Positions 29,524 through 39,303 of a stretch of DNA of 45,111 nt are shown here, one piece after another; the first letter of the stretch is position 1; each line of letters opens with the position of its first letter. The translations under genes were made by a program, and so were the position numbers. Origin of the DNA: Sedimentisphaerales bacterium (GTDB taxonomy: Bacteria; Planctomycetota; Phycisphaerae; Sedimentisphaerales; SM23-30); NCBI GenBank assembly GCA_016934515.1, contig JAFGSR010000248.1:1-45111 (forward strand). Direction: 5' to 3'. The notes below the pieces were generated by a model. The model saw only the letters and a list, made by a program, of their open reading frames with translations. It did not search any database and was not told the DNA's origin.

Positions 29524-30378
29524 ATGGAAAATAACATAAATCCTTTTAAAGATGAATACTGGGTACCTCGCGGCACCAAAAAAATCCTCACCTACTTCGG
29601 TCCTCACCTCAAAAATAATCTGAATCCCCAGGAAGTAAAAAACTTCGCCAAAAAAAAAGGAGCCTGGGGACTCATCTGGAGCTATGATCGGGATTACACT
29701 GACCGGGGCCACTGGTATCATGTCGTCTGCGACACACCCGATTTCGAAGCTTCCATGATCAAAAGCAAAAACGCTCGTCATAACATCCGCCGCAGCCTGA
29801 AAAGATGTCAGTTCCGCCAGATAGATTACCCCTGGCTGGCCGAAAATGGCTATGATGTGTACGTCCAGGCCGCTTCCCGGTATAAAAATTTCCAAAAGGA
29901 ATCAAAATCTGAATTTTACCAAAATGTCATCAGGCACGCCGATACGCCCGGCAGCGAAGCTTTTGGTATTTTCACTGAAGACAAACTGATTGCCTATGTC
30001 ACTCTTTTCATAACCGAAAAAAATGTTCGCGGAGACGTCGCCCGCTTCGATCCCAATTACTCGAATTGCTATCCGATGTTTGCTCTCTATTATTCTGTCG
30101 CTAATCACTACCTCAAGGACGGCAATTACAATGAAGTTGACTGCGGCACCAAACCCCTGCTGCATGAAACAAATATCGGGGATTTCCTCACGCAAATCGG
30201 CTACCGAAAAACCTATTGCCGTTTTGGCTTGTATTGGTCTCCAACAGCCCGCTTAGGTCTGAGCTTTCTTAGAACTTTCAAAATTATTTTTAAGCTAATT
30301 CTTCCCGCTCGACATTATTCCATTTTAGAGGGTTTGCTTTTAACGCAGGACCTGGCAAAAGATACTAAGCCAAAATAA
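29524..30378 (+). CDS. FemAB-like/GNAT acyl- or aminoacyltransferase
   Basis: 284 residues. The segment SKNARHNIRRSLKRCQF followed by AENGYDVYVQAASRYK and EAFGIFTEDKLIAYVTLFI is typical of FemAB-like (Acetyltransf_6) GNAT proteins, which transfer aminoacyl or acyl groups and are common in planctomycete and exosortase-type polysaccharide loci. The last ~40 residues contain a hydrophobic stretch. It is the last gene of the + strand locus, 20 bases after the GNAT gene, and the two probably work on the same or sequential modifications. Confidence 0.75.
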   Translation: MENNINPFKDEYWVPRGTKKILTYFGPHLKNNLNPQEVKNFAKKKGAWGLIWSYDRDYTDRGHWYHVVCDTPDFEASMIKSKNARHNIRRSLKRCQFRQIDYPWLAENGYDVYVQAASRYKNFQKESKSEFYQNVIRHADTPGSEAFGIFTEDKLIAYVTLFITEKNVRGDVARFDPNYSNCYPMFALYYSVANHYLKDGNYNEVDCGTKPLLHETNIGDFLTQIGYRKTYCRFGLYWSPTARLGLSFLRTFKIIFKLILPARHYSILEGLLLTQDLAKDTKPK

Positions 30379-30701
30379 TACATATCTGTACACAATTCAT
30401 TATCCGCCTTTAAAAAAGCACTACACGTAGAGCTATGTAAGTGAAATCGCACAAAAAATATTATTATAAAAATATTATTTTTTTATTAACAACGTTTAAC
30501 TTTTACAATTCTCTGCATGTACTTGCTACACAACAACTTGCAACAATTTTTCTTGAAACATACCAAAAACCCACTTTTCAGAGGCTTTTCTGAAAAATTA
30601 AACTTGATAGATCACTTATCACCCGCTAGAATCCAATGACTGCAGAGTACCTTCTTTTTTCCACGTTGGTATAAAAATAATACAGCAGTAACATTACGCG
30701 A
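30379..30701. other. AT-rich intergenic region, no gene
   Basis: No coding frame is seen. The stretch is very AT-rich, with a tandem AAAAATATTATT pair (about 30455-30480) and a hairpin TTTTCAGA/TCTGAAAA (about 30577-30597) without a following T-run. It separates the polysaccharide locus from the radical SAM gene and presumably holds that gene's promoter; TATAAAA near 30671 is a possible -10 box without a clear partner. Confidence 0.5.
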
Positions 30702-31856
30702 ATGATTAATACGGCTGCCATGACCACAAAAAAAACGAAATTTATAACTAAACTGAAGAATGTTCCTGAATTAACCGCTGACGAACAAAGCATTTTAGCT
30801 GACGTTACCGATAAATTCGAATTCCGGGCGAATGATTACTATCTTTCCCTGATCGACTGGACCGACCTCAACGACCCCATTCGCAAACTTATCATTCCCA
30901 ATCCCTGCGAACTGGACGACTGGGGATCTCTCGATCCTTCCGGTGAAAAAAATTACACCATAATGCCCGGCCTGGAACACAAATACCAATCCACCGCTCT
31001 GTTGCTGGTCAGTAACGTTTGCGGCGGCATCTGTCGCTATTGTTTTCGCAAACGCGTTTTCATCCACAAACAGGATGAAATGCTCTCCAACTTAGAAGCC
31101 GCTATCGATTATCTCCGCCATCACCCCGAAATCTCTAACGTCCTGCTCACCGGTGGCGATCCCCTGATGCTATCTACCAACAAACTCCAAAATATCATCG
31201 AGCCACTGCTCCACATCGACCACATCAAAATCATCCGGCTGGGCACTAAAATCCCTGCCTTTAATCCTTATCGCATCATCGAGGACCATAAACTAATCGA
31301 ACTGATGTCTAGCGTCGGCTCAGCAGGCAAGCAGCTTTATACAATTGTGCATTTCAATCACGCAAACGAATTAACCGATCCGGCCTGCCAGGCTCTCCGG
31401 CTCATTCACAAAACCGGTTCCGTCCTGGCCAACCAAAGCCCCATCATCCGCGGCATCAACGACAATCCTCAAAACCTGGCTGATTTGTTCAATAAACTGT
31501 CGTTCTTCGGCGTGCCCCCTTATTATGTCTTTCAGTGCCGACCCGTCCTGGGCAACAAAGGTTATGTCGTCCCCATCGAGGAGGCCTACCAGACTTTCGA
31601 ACAGGCCAAAGCTCAATGCTCCGGCCTGGCTAAACGCGCCCGATACGCCATGTCTCATGAAACCGGAAAAATTGAAATCGTCGGCCTGACACAAAAGCAC
31701 GTGTACTTCAAATACCACCGTGCCGCCCTCGACGCCGACAACGGAAAATTCATGGTCTTCAATCGAAATCCCGACGCCTATTGGCTCGACGATTACGATC
31801 AACCCATCGAGCAATTCCCGTTGGAAAATTTCCAAAACTCCGAAGCTGTTTTATAA
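30702..31856 (+). CDS. KamA-family radical SAM protein (lysine 2,3-aminomutase-like)
   Basis: 384 residues. The radical SAM iron-sulfur motif is Cys107-x3-Cys111-x2-Cys114 in CGGICRYCFRKR, the KamA/EpmB signature. LLTGGDPLML, IRLGTKIPAFNP and QSPIIRGIND follow, as in lysine 2,3-aminomutases. The likely PLP lysine is Lys323 in SHETGKIEIVG, which replaces the GGGGK segment of clostridial KamA. That marks a separate subfamily whose substrate is not settled, so beta-lysine formation is a guess. Start 30702 (ATG) or 30720 (ATG) are both possible. It converges on hisG and shares a terminator with it. Confidence 0.85.
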   Translation: MINTAAMTTKKTKFITKLKNVPELTADEQSILADVTDKFEFRANDYYLSLIDWTDLNDPIRKLIIPNPCELDDWGSLDPSGEKNYTIMPGLEHKYQSTALLLVSNVCGGICRYCFRKRVFIHKQDEMLSNLEAAIDYLRHHPEISNVLLTGGDPLMLSTNKLQNIIEPLLHIDHIKIIRLGTKIPAFNPYRIIEDHKLIELMSSVGSAGKQLYTIVHFNHANELTDPACQALRLIHKTGSVLANQSPIIRGINDNPQNLADLFNKLSFFGVPPYYVFQCRPVLGNKGYVVPIEEAYQTFEQAKAQCSGLAKRARYAMSHETGKIEIVGLTQKHVYFKYHRAALDADNGKFMVFNRNPDAYWLDDYDQPIEQFPLENFQNSEAVL

Positions 31857-31875
31857 TTCGATAATTAGCAACAGC

Positions 31876-31915
31876 AAAAAAAGCCCCGCTCCTTTTTCGG
31901 AACGAGGCTTTTTTT
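31876..31915. terminator. Bidirectional terminator between convergent genes
   Basis: AAGCCCCGCTCC (31881-31892) and GGAACGAGGCTT (31899-31910) flank a short loop, with seven T after the stem on the + strand and seven A before it (T-run on the minus strand). On the minus-strand RNA the two imperfect positions become G-U pairs, so the helix is unbroken; on the + strand they are C-A mismatches. It should stop transcription more strongly for hisG than for the radical SAM gene. Confidence 0.8.
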
Positions 31916-31937
31916 CGTCAAATTATTCAGCTCCCGA

Positions 31938-32810
31938 TCAGGGTATCACCTGGTTCAACGGATAAGTAAATATCCCGGAAGCTCCGGCTCTTTTCAGCTT
32001 AGGGATCAGATCCCTTGCCGCCGATTCTTCTAAAACAACTTCCAATGCCAGGAATCTCTTGTCCGCCAGCTCGTTTACCGTAGGTGACTTCTCCGATGGC
32101 AAAATCGCCAACGCCGCCTCCAGCTTCTCCGCCGGCAGATTCATCTTCAATCCCACCTTGGCTCGACCCTCGATCGCTCCCTGCAGCAGCATCGCTATCG
32201 ACTCAATCTTCTCCCGCTTAAAATCGTCCTCCCACGCCTGCTTGTTCGCAATCAATCTCGTCGTGCTCGTCATCAACGTATCGATAATCTTCAGATTATT
32301 CGCCCGCAAACTCGATCCCGTCTCGGTTAACTCTACAATCCCGTCCAGCAACCGCGCCTTGACTTCCGTCGCTCCCCAGGAAAATTCCACCTTCACATTC
32401 ACCTTCTTCTCGGCAAAATATTTCTTCGTAACGTTAATCAACTCGGTCGCCACAATCCCGCCTTCCAGGTCCTCAACTTTTTCAATCTTGCCCTCATTCG
32501 GAACCGCCAGTACCCAGTGCGTCGGCCGCGTCGTCGCCTTCGAATACATCAACTCACAAACTTCCACAACATCAGAGCCGTTCTCACAAATCCAGTCCTT
32601 GCCCGTTATCCCCATATCGATCACTCCGTCTTCCACATAACGGCTCATCTCCTGCGCTCGAAACATCACACCTTCCAGCTCCGGATCATCTATCGACGGA
32701 AAAAAACTGCGATTGGACAACTGCACATCAAAACCCGCCCGATTAAACAAATCAAACGTAGAATTCTGCAGCGATCCCTTCGGCAATCCAATTTTCACTT
32801 GCTTACTCAA
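31938..32810 (-). CDS. hisG: ATP phosphoribosyltransferase, long form
   Basis: 290 residues, the length of the HisG_L form that carries its own C-terminal regulatory domain and needs no HisZ. It catalyses the first step of histidine synthesis, joining ATP and PRPP. It begins VKIGLPKGSLQ, and has DMGITGKDW, GGIVATELINVTKKYF and the PRPP loop region DGIVELTETGSSLRAN. The C-terminal ~75 residues match the HisG_C domain (PTVNELADKRFLALEVVLEE). The start is TTG at 32810 with GGGAG upstream, and the frame is closed by a TAA just before it; GTG at 32798 is an alternative. No other his gene is in the window. Confidence 0.93.
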   Translation of the reverse strand: MSKQVKIGLPKGSLQNSTFDLFNRAGFDVQLSNRSFFPSIDDPELEGVMFRAQEMSRYVEDGVIDMGITGKDWICENGSDVVEVCELMYSKATTRPTHWVLAVPNEGKIEKVEDLEGGIVATELINVTKKYFAEKKVNVKVEFSWGATEVKARLLDGIVELTETGSSLRANNLKIIDTLMTSTTRLIANKQAWEDDFKREKIESIAMLLQGAIEGRAKVGLKMNLPAEKLEAALAILPSEKSPTVNELADKRFLALEVVLEESAARDLIPKLKRAGASGIFTYPLNQVIP

Positions 32811-32960
32811 TTAAATACTCCCAATCCTTTCTGTATAACTCATATTAAAAATCCCTGACAAAGCTTGTCTCCGACCCGATCGGGAATGCACCACACACTG
32901 CGTTTATTGGCCATTAATCCGACCAAAAACTCATTTTGCCGGAGCGAACAAATTTTAAAA

Positions 32961-33740
32961 TCAAGACTTCTTCTTGGTAGTTCTCTTTTTAGTTTTTTTA
33001 TTGCTGTTGGTCGACTTCTTTTTTGTCACCTTCTTTGCCGACTTCGTTGTCCCAGACTTCTTCGTCTTGGATTTCTTCGTCGTAGCCTTCTTGCTTGCCG
33101 CTTGTTTCTTGGCAACTTTCTTGCTCTTGGCCGGCTTGAAATCATCCGCGTACTGACGCAATAATGCATAAACCTTATGAATCCTGCTCGCCGTAAACTG
33201 CCTCTCCAAAAAACCCTGCACTTCCGCCTCGCTCGCATCCTTGTCCACAACTTCTTCCTCACGCAGCATGGTCAGCATCTGCTCATTTATCGGAAAAGCA
33301 TGACCTCCTAAACCAAACAAGGTCGCCCGCGAAACCATATATGTCGATGAACCATCCAGCGACTCCAGATAAGCCTTGCCTTCACGCTTACCCACATCCT
33401 TCAAATGCTCCAAATCCAGACAATCCTCCTTGCTATATATCGATTGCAACAATGCTAACAACTGTCGCGCCGCATCGCGGCTCTGCGGAAAATTCTTACC
33501 CAAAACTTCCATCACTTCCGAAATTCGATGCACCCGCAACTCATTGTAATCAACACAACTACTACGCAGCTTACTCAGCGCCGTTCGAGCTTTACTTTCG
33601 GTCGTGTACACCGACAAACAAGCCAGCAATATCTCCGTTACAATATCCTGACCTTCCATAACCTCAACTTTACCGCCGGAACGTTGCAAACGATTGCACA
33701 ACTTCTTCAGCTTCGCCCCGTATTCACTGCTATCTTTCAT
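32961..33740 (-). CDS. Degenerate HhH-GPD (endonuclease III-like) protein with histone-like Lys tail
   Basis: 259 residues from ATG at 33740 (GGAG upstream), overlapping the end of rbfA by 11 bases. Residues ~25-200 resemble the helical HhH-GPD/endonuclease III fold (DIVTEILLACLSVYTTESKARTALSKL, FPQSRDAARQLLALLQ, ATLFGLGGHAFPINEQM). At the position of the catalytic Asp (VDTHV in Nth) it reads INEQM (151-155), and no catalytic Lys/GVGxKTA hairpin or FeS cysteine cluster is seen, so glycosylase activity is unlikely. Residues ~203-259 are almost only Lys, Ser, Thr and Ala, like histone H1 tails. A DNA- or RNA-binding role is inferred. Its place in the translation operon is conserved-looking but unexplained. 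Confidence 0.7.
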   Translation of the reverse strand: MKDSSEYGAKLKKLCNRLQRSGGKVEVMEGQDIVTEILLACLSVYTTESKARTALSKLRSSCVDYNELRVHRISEVMEVLGKNFPQSRDAARQLLALLQSIYSKEDCLDLEHLKDVGKREGKAYLESLDGSSTYMVSRATLFGLGGHAFPINEQMLTMLREEEVVDKDASEAEVQGFLERQFTASRIHKVYALLRQYADDFKPAKSKKVAKKQAASKKATTKKSKTKKSGTTKSAKKVTKKKSTNSNKKTKKRTTKKKS

Positions 33741-34149
33741 GCTCAGACTCCGAATCTTCCTCTTCCACGGAAACCTCTTTTTTAACATCCGACTCCGCTA
33801 ATTCCGCTGACACCTGATCAATTAACCGTGATATCTCAAAACCTTTTTGCAGCGAATCATCCAACTCAAACTGCAACGTCGGACAAACTTTCATCGACAA
33901 CCGCTTGGCCAGATGCGACTGAATATATCCGACCGCACTTCTCACGCCCGAAAAACTCAAATCTCGCTGCTTGCCTTCCACTCCTATAATACTCAAAAAC
34001 ACTCGCGCCCGACGCAAGTCTGTCGAACACTCTACCCGGGTAACACTTATTATTCCCGTCACCCGCGGATCATTCAACCGGCTCTGAATTATCTCACTCA
34101 CCGCCGTCTTAATACCCTGGGAAACTTTTTCTAAACGACGTGATACCAT
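33730..34149 (-). CDS. rbfA: Ribosome-binding factor A
   Basis: 139 residues, normal for RbfA, which binds the 30S subunit and helps mature the 5' end of 16S rRNA. It begins SRRLEKVSQGIKTAVSEIIQ and has DPRVTGIISVTRVECSTDLRRARVFLSI and the KH-like core with PTLQFELDDSLQKGFEISRLI. The C-terminal 20 residues are acidic. It follows ylxP by five bases in the nusA-infB operon order known from many bacteria. Confidence 0.93.
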   Translation of the reverse strand: MVSRRLEKVSQGIKTAVSEIIQSRLNDPRVTGIISVTRVECSTDLRRARVFLSIIGVEGKQRDLSFSGVRSAVGYIQSHLAKRLSMKVCPTLQFELDDSLQKGFEISRLIDQVSAELAESDVKKEVSVEEEDSESEHER

Positions 34150-34154
34150 CCTGC

Positions 34155-34436
34155 TTAATACGTCTCCATACTATAATCCACCAGTGTCAACTGTGGAATC
34201 CGCCTCACAAAGTCAACAATCGTACTCAGCGATGACTCCACAAACCGCTTCTCATTAGCAACCGTCGCCACCGCCAGTATCGATGTGCGTATCACGTCGT
34301 TATGCCCCACCTCCGCTATCGACACATTATACTTATTTCCGATCCGGTCTTTCAGGCTCTTAAGCACCCGCCGCTTATCCTTCAAACTCCTCGCCTCAAA
34401 TATGCTGACCTGAAATTTTAACACTCCCACAATCAT
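34155..34436 (-). CDS. ylxP: DUF503 family protein (YlxP-like)
   Basis: 93 residues. The pattern MIVGVLKFQVSIFEARSLKDKRRVLKSLKDRI, then NVSIAEVGHNDV and a C-terminal strand, is the DUF503/YlxP family. In Bacillus the gene lies in the same place between infB and rbfA, and YlxP has been linked to ribosome assembly. It follows infB by 18 bases. Confidence 0.9.
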   Translation of the reverse strand: MIVGVLKFQVSIFEARSLKDKRRVLKSLKDRIGNKYNVSIAEVGHNDVIRTSILAVATVANEKRFVESSLSTIVDFVRRIPQLTLVDYSMETY

Positions 34437-34454
34437 AGCCCACTCGCCACCTGA

Positions 34455-37445
34455 CTACTTACCCACCGGCTCCAACTCCAACTTGCGGCTGATCTCCACC
34501 ATCTCATACGCCTCCAGCATATCGCCCTCTTTCAAATCGTCGAAACCATTCAGCTTAATGCCGCATTCAAAACCGTTGCGGGCTTCTGAAATATCATCTT
34601 TGTGCCGCTTGAGCGATTGAATCGTCATGTCATTACGAAGCACAATCCCTTCTCGAACCAGACGCATCTTCGATGACCGCTGTATCACACCTTCGGTAAC
34701 ATAACAGCCCGCAATCGAACCCAAACGCGAAATCTTGAAAACCTGACGTATTTCTACCCGACCCAACTGCTTCTCCTCGATCCGAGGCTTGAGCATCCCT
34801 TCCAACGCCTGCTTGATATCATCGCTAATATTATATATCACCCGGTAATGCCTTATCTGAACACCCTTGGCATCTGCCAGACTCCGGGCGTGCTCATCCG
34901 CCACCACCTGAAAACCAATTATTATCGCATTCGAAGCCTCCGCCAACAACACATCGCTTTCGCTGATACCTCCCACCGCCGAGTGCAAAATCCGCACCGC
35001 AACTTCTGAAGTGTTCATCTCCGTTATCGACTTGCACAAAACATCTACGCTCCCCTGAACGTCCGCCTTCACAATCACATTCAGCTCGCGAATCTCTCCC
35101 GCCGCTATCTCCGTAAACAAATTCTCCAGCGTTACCAGACGACGACGGGCCAAAATCTTCTCCCGCTGTGTACTTCGCTGCTCATCTGCTATCTCCGCCG
35201 CCCGCGGAATGCTCTCCACTACAAAGAACCGATCACCGGATACCGGAACTTCGTCCAGACCCGTTATTTCAACCGGTGTCGCAGGACCCGCCTGCTTCAT
35301 CGACTGGTTATTGCTCCCCGTCATCGATCGCACCCGACCGTGACTGCTGCCGCTCACAATTATATCTCCCGTCTTCAGCGTTCCCTGCTTAACCAGCAAA
35401 CGGGCCACCACCCCGCGACCAATCGCCATCTCCGATTCCACCACCCATCCGGTCGCCGAACATTCTACCGGAGCCTTCAGTTGACGCAACTCCGCTACAT
35501 AATCCAAATGCTCAATCAGATCGCTTATTCCTTCCCCGGTCGTCGCGCTGGTCTTGACCACTTCCGTATCACCGCCCCATTCCGTCGGCACTAGGTCATG
35601 CTCCGCCAGTTGACCAAACACCCGATTCACATCAACATCCGGCAAATCAATCTTGTTCAAAGCCACTACAATCGGCACCCCCGCCGCCTTGGCATGACTT
35701 ATCGCTTCTTCCGTCTGCGGCATCACCCCGTCATCCGCCGCTACCACCAACACCACAATATCCGTCATATTGGCACCCCGCGCACGCATCGCCGTAAAAG
35801 CCTTGTGACCCGGAGTGTCCAGAAACGCCACACGACGCTCACCGTCATCATACAAATATGAACCAATATGCTGCGTTATACCACCCGCTTCACCCGATGC
35901 CACACTCGATTTGCGAATCTGATCCAGCAATGATGTCTTGCCGTGATCAACATGACCCAAAAACGCCACTACCGGCGGACGCGCTTGCAACTGCTCCTCT
36001 ACAACCTCCTTGTCAACTTCCTCTCGCAACTGATCCAGAAGCAGCACTTTCGCTTCAACCGTCAATTCCACCCCAAGTTCCAATGCCACCGCCTCGGCGG
36101 CCTCCGTGTCAATTATCTGGTTCACCGTCGCCATTACCCCCATCTGCATCAGCTTACTCATAATCTCCGCCGCTCGCACGCCAATCGCTCCGGACAAATC
36201 CTTCACCGTAATCGGCTCCTTGACCGTCGCTTTCTCAATCCGCACAACCTGCCTGGTACTACCCTGACTTGTACTACGCTCCTCATCCTTGGCCATCCGA
36301 CGGGCTCGACTGGCCAATTTACCCGCTCCTGCCGCCGCCAGACGCGCCTGACGCTCCTGCAAGTCACGGTCTCCTCGTTGATGGGCGGTACCTATCTGTA
36401 AGTCGCCCGCTTCAGAACCTCGACCTCGTCGGCCGGTTCGTGACTTGCTTCGCTTGCCCACCGAACGAATTGGCTTTTCCATATCGTCCAGACTCGCATG
36501 ACGACTACCTTTCTTGCCCTTACCAACTGACACCGAACCAAAATTCTGCAGATCCTTGTCCGATGTTTTCTCGCCTGTCGCCTTATCCTTACGCGGCGGA
36601 CGTGGGGTACCTCGACCTATATATTCCGGTAACACATCCGGCCGCTCCACCCGAACCACCTGCGGACCCGATAGCTTCGCCGGCTCCGGAACATGATCTA
36701 CCTTTCCTATCTTCTTTACTTTTCGCTTAATAGAAGGATGCGAAAATCCCGGCGCCATCCGAGGTTGCTCTGGCTTTTGTTCTTCCTCATCGCCAACCTC
36801 AGCCGCTGCCTCTCTCGCTCCCTTTTCAGCTTGAAGCTCCTCTGCTCCTGTAACTTCAGCAACCGACTTACTCGCCCCGCTCGCAGGGGCCGCCTCTCCT
36901 GCTGCTTCTTCAGCCGCCGCTATACCACCATCCTCAACTTCCGCTAGATCCTTCGGACTTTTACGCTTGGGTTTTGACAACTTGGACTTGGCTTTTGCCT
37001 TGACCTTCATCTTGGACTTAACTTTGGCGGCTGGGGCCTCTTCTACTGCTGTTTCAGCAACAAATCCATCAACCTCTTGACCAACCTTAGCAACTGCCGC
37101 TTCAACCTCAACCGGTTCACTCACTTCTTCCGCCACAGTTGCTGCTGTTGGCAATTCCGCAACCGCCACCTCGCCTTCCGTCGTTGATACTTCTTCCGAA
37201 TCAGACTTCTTCTTGCGCTTGCGAGTCTTCTTGGTACGCACCTTCGCCAAATCGACTGACTCCGTCGTTTCCACCGTCAAACTTTCACCACCCTCGGTAA
37301 ACCATTCCCGAATGGTCGCTTCCAGACCCGCCGATAGCGTGCTCATGTGATTCTTAATGCTCAGACCTTCAGCCTGACACTTAGCAACTATCGCCGTGCT
37401 TTTGACTCCCAGTTCTTTCGCTAATTGGTGGACGCGTCTCGCCAC
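34455..37445 (-). CDS. infB: Translation initiation factor IF-2
   Basis: 996 residues. IF-2 is the GTPase that brings initiator tRNA to the 30S subunit and promotes subunit joining. The N-terminus ([25 protein letters not shown]) is the IF-2 N-terminal domain. Residues ~60-415 are a long low-complexity stretch rich in Glu, Ala, Val and Lys, then basic. A second N-terminal-type domain lies at ~415-470. The G domain follows, with GHVDHGKT beginning at residue 497, DTPGHKAF and NKIDLP. Domains II-IV complete the C-terminus. The start is GTG at 37445 with a strong GGAGG six bases upstream. The 139-base gap after nusA holds a small GGCAG/CTGCC hairpin but no ylxR or rpl7Ae-like gene. Confidence 0.96.
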   Translation of the reverse strand: MARRVHQLAKELGVKSTAIVAKCQAEGLSIKNHMSTLSAGLEATIREWFTEGGESLTVETTESVDLAKVRTKKTRKRKKKSDSEEVSTTEGEVAVAELPTAATVAEEVSEPVEVEAAVAKVGQEVDGFVAETAVEEAPAAKVKSKMKVKAKAKSKLSKPKRKSPKDLAEVEDGGIAAAEEAAGEAAPASGASKSVAEVTGAEELQAEKGAREAAAEVGDEEEQKPEQPRMAPGFSHPSIKRKVKKIGKVDHVPEPAKLSGPQVVRVERPDVLPEYIGRGTPRPPRKDKATGEKTSDKDLQNFGSVSVGKGKKGSRHASLDDMEKPIRSVGKRSKSRTGRRGRGSEAGDLQIGTAHQRGDRDLQERQARLAAAGAGKLASRARRMAKDEERSTSQGSTRQVVRIEKATVKEPITVKDLSGAIGVRAAEIMSKLMQMGVMATVNQIIDTEAAEAVALELGVELTVEAKVLLLDQLREEVDKEVVEEQLQARPPVVAFLGHVDHGKTSLLDQIRKSSVASGEAGGITQHIGSYLYDDGERRVAFLDTPGHKAFTAMRARGANMTDIVVLVVAADDGVMPQTEEAISHAKAAGVPIVVALNKIDLPDVDVNRVFGQLAEHDLVPTEWGGDTEVVKTSATTGEGISDLIEHLDYVAELRQLKAPVECSATGWVVESEMAIGRGVVARLLVKQGTLKTGDIIVSGSSHGRVRSMTGSNNQSMKQAGPATPVEITGLDEVPVSGDRFFVVESIPRAAEIADEQRSTQREKILARRRLVTLENLFTEIAAGEIRELNVIVKADVQGSVDVLCKSITEMNTSEVAVRILHSAVGGISESDVLLAEASNAIIIGFQVVADEHARSLADAKGVQIRHYRVIYNISDDIKQALEGMLKPRIEEKQLGRVEIRQVFKISRLGSIAGCYVTEGVIQRSSKMRLVREGIVLRNDMTIQSLKRHKDDISEARNGFECGIKLNGFDDLKEGDMLEAYEMVEISRKLELEPVGK

Positions 37446-37584
37446 GCAAAACCTCCAGCTTAGGACGTATAAAATAGATAACTTTTTTACACGTTCCTAA
37501 TTTATGCTCCCATACAAAACCTGTCGTTAATTCACATGGGCAGTAACCTGCCAAAACAAATCTTGTTAGAGCCGTTAAAAAATC

Positions 37585-39072
37585 CTATTCTTTCGCTTTA
37601 TCCTCTGAATCCTGCTCTTCCGGATCAACATCTTTCGAAACCGCTTCCTCCGCAACAGCATCTTCTGATTCAACACTTTCCGAACCTTCTTCTAACACTT
37701 CCGGTTCTTCGGAATCTTCTTCCGCTAACTGCTCCGACGCTTCATCAGCCGCCGTTACATCTGCCGCTTTAGCTTCCACATCTCCTGCCGCTTCACCTGA
37801 AACTTCATCCACCGATTCGCCAATATCAATCGTACCGCTGGCTAAACTCGATAAAACCGAAGCCGCCGGTTTTTTATCGCTCACCTCATCCGCCAGCACC
37901 GCTTGCGCCGTGCTCTGCTCCTTCAACGTCGCCTGATGACGTGCTTCTTTCGACGCCGACCGCACCATTTCCAACGCCAACGCTTCCTCCAGCTCCAACG
38001 ACTGCATCAAAGGCTCCGGCCCCACCTCTTCCATATCCAGCACCGAAACAATCCCCAACGCCAGCACCTTGTCAATCAACGTATCATCCACACCTTCCAC
38101 GCTGCGCAGCGTCCGGGATAAAATATCCATCGATTCACTGTATTCCCTGGGTGTCAAAATGTCGATATCCCAGTTAGTCAACCGCGCCGCCAACCGAACA
38201 TTCTGACCGCGCTTGCCAATCGCCAGCGACAACTGATCCTCCGCCACCACTACCGTCGAACGATTCAACTCAAAACACAACGCAATGTCCCGAACCTCCG
38301 CCGGACGCAACGCGTTGCCTATCAGCACCTGCGACGATTCATTCCAACGCACAATATCTATCTTCTCCCCGCCCAGCTCATCCACAATATTCTTGATCCT
38401 GCTCCCTCGCACTCCCACGCACGCACCCACCGCGTCCACCTTCGTGTCCGAACTGATTACCGCCACCTTACTGCGATAACCCGCTTCACGAGCCAACGCC
38501 TTTATCTCAATAATCTTCTCCGCCACTTCCGGAACTTCCTGCTCAAACAACCGCTGAATAAACTCCGGATGCGTCCGCGACAAAATAATCTTCACCTGGT
38601 TCGGCGCTTCCTTCACCTCAATTATCACCGCCCGAACCCGCTCACCCGGATGATGCGTCTCGCCCGGTATCTGTTCGCTCCGCGGCAAAATCGCTTCCGC
38701 CCGCGACAAATTCACCACCGTCGTCCCACCTTCAAATCGCGCCACCGACCCGGTTACCAACTCACCAATCCGCTCCTGGAACTCCGTATATATGCTGCCC
38801 CGCTCATCTTCTCGTAATTTCTGAATCATCACCTGCTTTGCCGTCTGGGCCGGAATCCTACCCAACTTGCGAATATCAATCTGCTCACCGTTGACAAATA
38901 CATAAAACTCTCCCGATTCGCGATCAATCTGAACTTCCACACCCTCAGCTACACCAAAATGTTTACGCGTCGCCGAGGCCATCGCCGCTTCCAGATCAAC
39001 AAAAATGCTCTCGCTGTCTATATTCTTATCCCGAGCCATTCCATCTACGATTCGCAACAATTCTTGATTCAT
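37585..39072 (-). CDS. nusA: Transcription termination/antitermination factor NusA
   Basis: 495 residues from ATG at 39072 (AAAGGA upstream; a TTG one codon earlier is less likely). NusA binds RNA polymerase and controls pausing and termination. The N-terminal polymerase-binding domain covers ~1-100, the S1 domain ~105-170 (GELVTGSVARFEGG), and two KH domains ~200-305 (GVRGSRIKNIVDELGGEKIDIV and LAIGKRGQNVRLAA). A helix-hairpin-helix-like segment follows at ~325-380. The last ~100 residues are very acidic and low-complexity. A small tandem repeat CTGCCGTTC (39136-39157) lies in its leader. rimP is not upstream. Confidence 0.96.
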   Translation of the reverse strand: MNQELLRIVDGMARDKNIDSESIFVDLEAAMASATRKHFGVAEGVEVQIDRESGEFYVFVNGEQIDIRKLGRIPAQTAKQVMIQKLREDERGSIYTEFQERIGELVTGSVARFEGGTTVVNLSRAEAILPRSEQIPGETHHPGERVRAVIIEVKEAPNQVKIILSRTHPEFIQRLFEQEVPEVAEKIIEIKALAREAGYRSKVAVISSDTKVDAVGACVGVRGSRIKNIVDELGGEKIDIVRWNESSQVLIGNALRPAEVRDIALCFELNRSTVVVAEDQLSLAIGKRGQNVRLAARLTNWDIDILTPREYSESMDILSRTLRSVEGVDDTLIDKVLALGIVSVLDMEEVGPEPLMQSLELEEALALEMVRSASKEARHQATLKEQSTAQAVLADEVSDKKPAASVLSSLASGTIDIGESVDEVSGEAAGDVEAKAADVTAADEASEQLAEEDSEEPEVLEEGSESVESEDAVAEEAVSKDVDPEEQDSEDKAKE

Positions 39073-39259
39073 CAACCAATATCCTTTTATCCTGGAGTAC
39101 CAAGCTACTTCTCAAAAACTTAGCTGCTCAATATTCTGCCGTTCCTGCCGTTCCTGCTCAACCAAAAGCACTCAAATCAAATCTCTTAATTACTCAACCA
39201 TCGGTCTGTCTGAGTTAATTATCTCTTACCCAACCAACTCTTACACTTCCTTATAAAAC

Positions 39260-39289
39260 AAAAAAAGCGGGCCCTTTCGGGATACCCAC
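39260..39289 (-). terminator. Terminator-like hairpin 3 upstream of nusA
   Basis: On the minus strand GTGGG pairs with CCCGC, and CCC-GAAA-GGG forms the tip with a three-base bulge. A run of seven T follows. The GAAA tetraloop and T-run make it a good rho-independent terminator. Confidence 0.7.
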
Positions 39290-39303
39290 TTTCAAAGCTC
39301 TAC

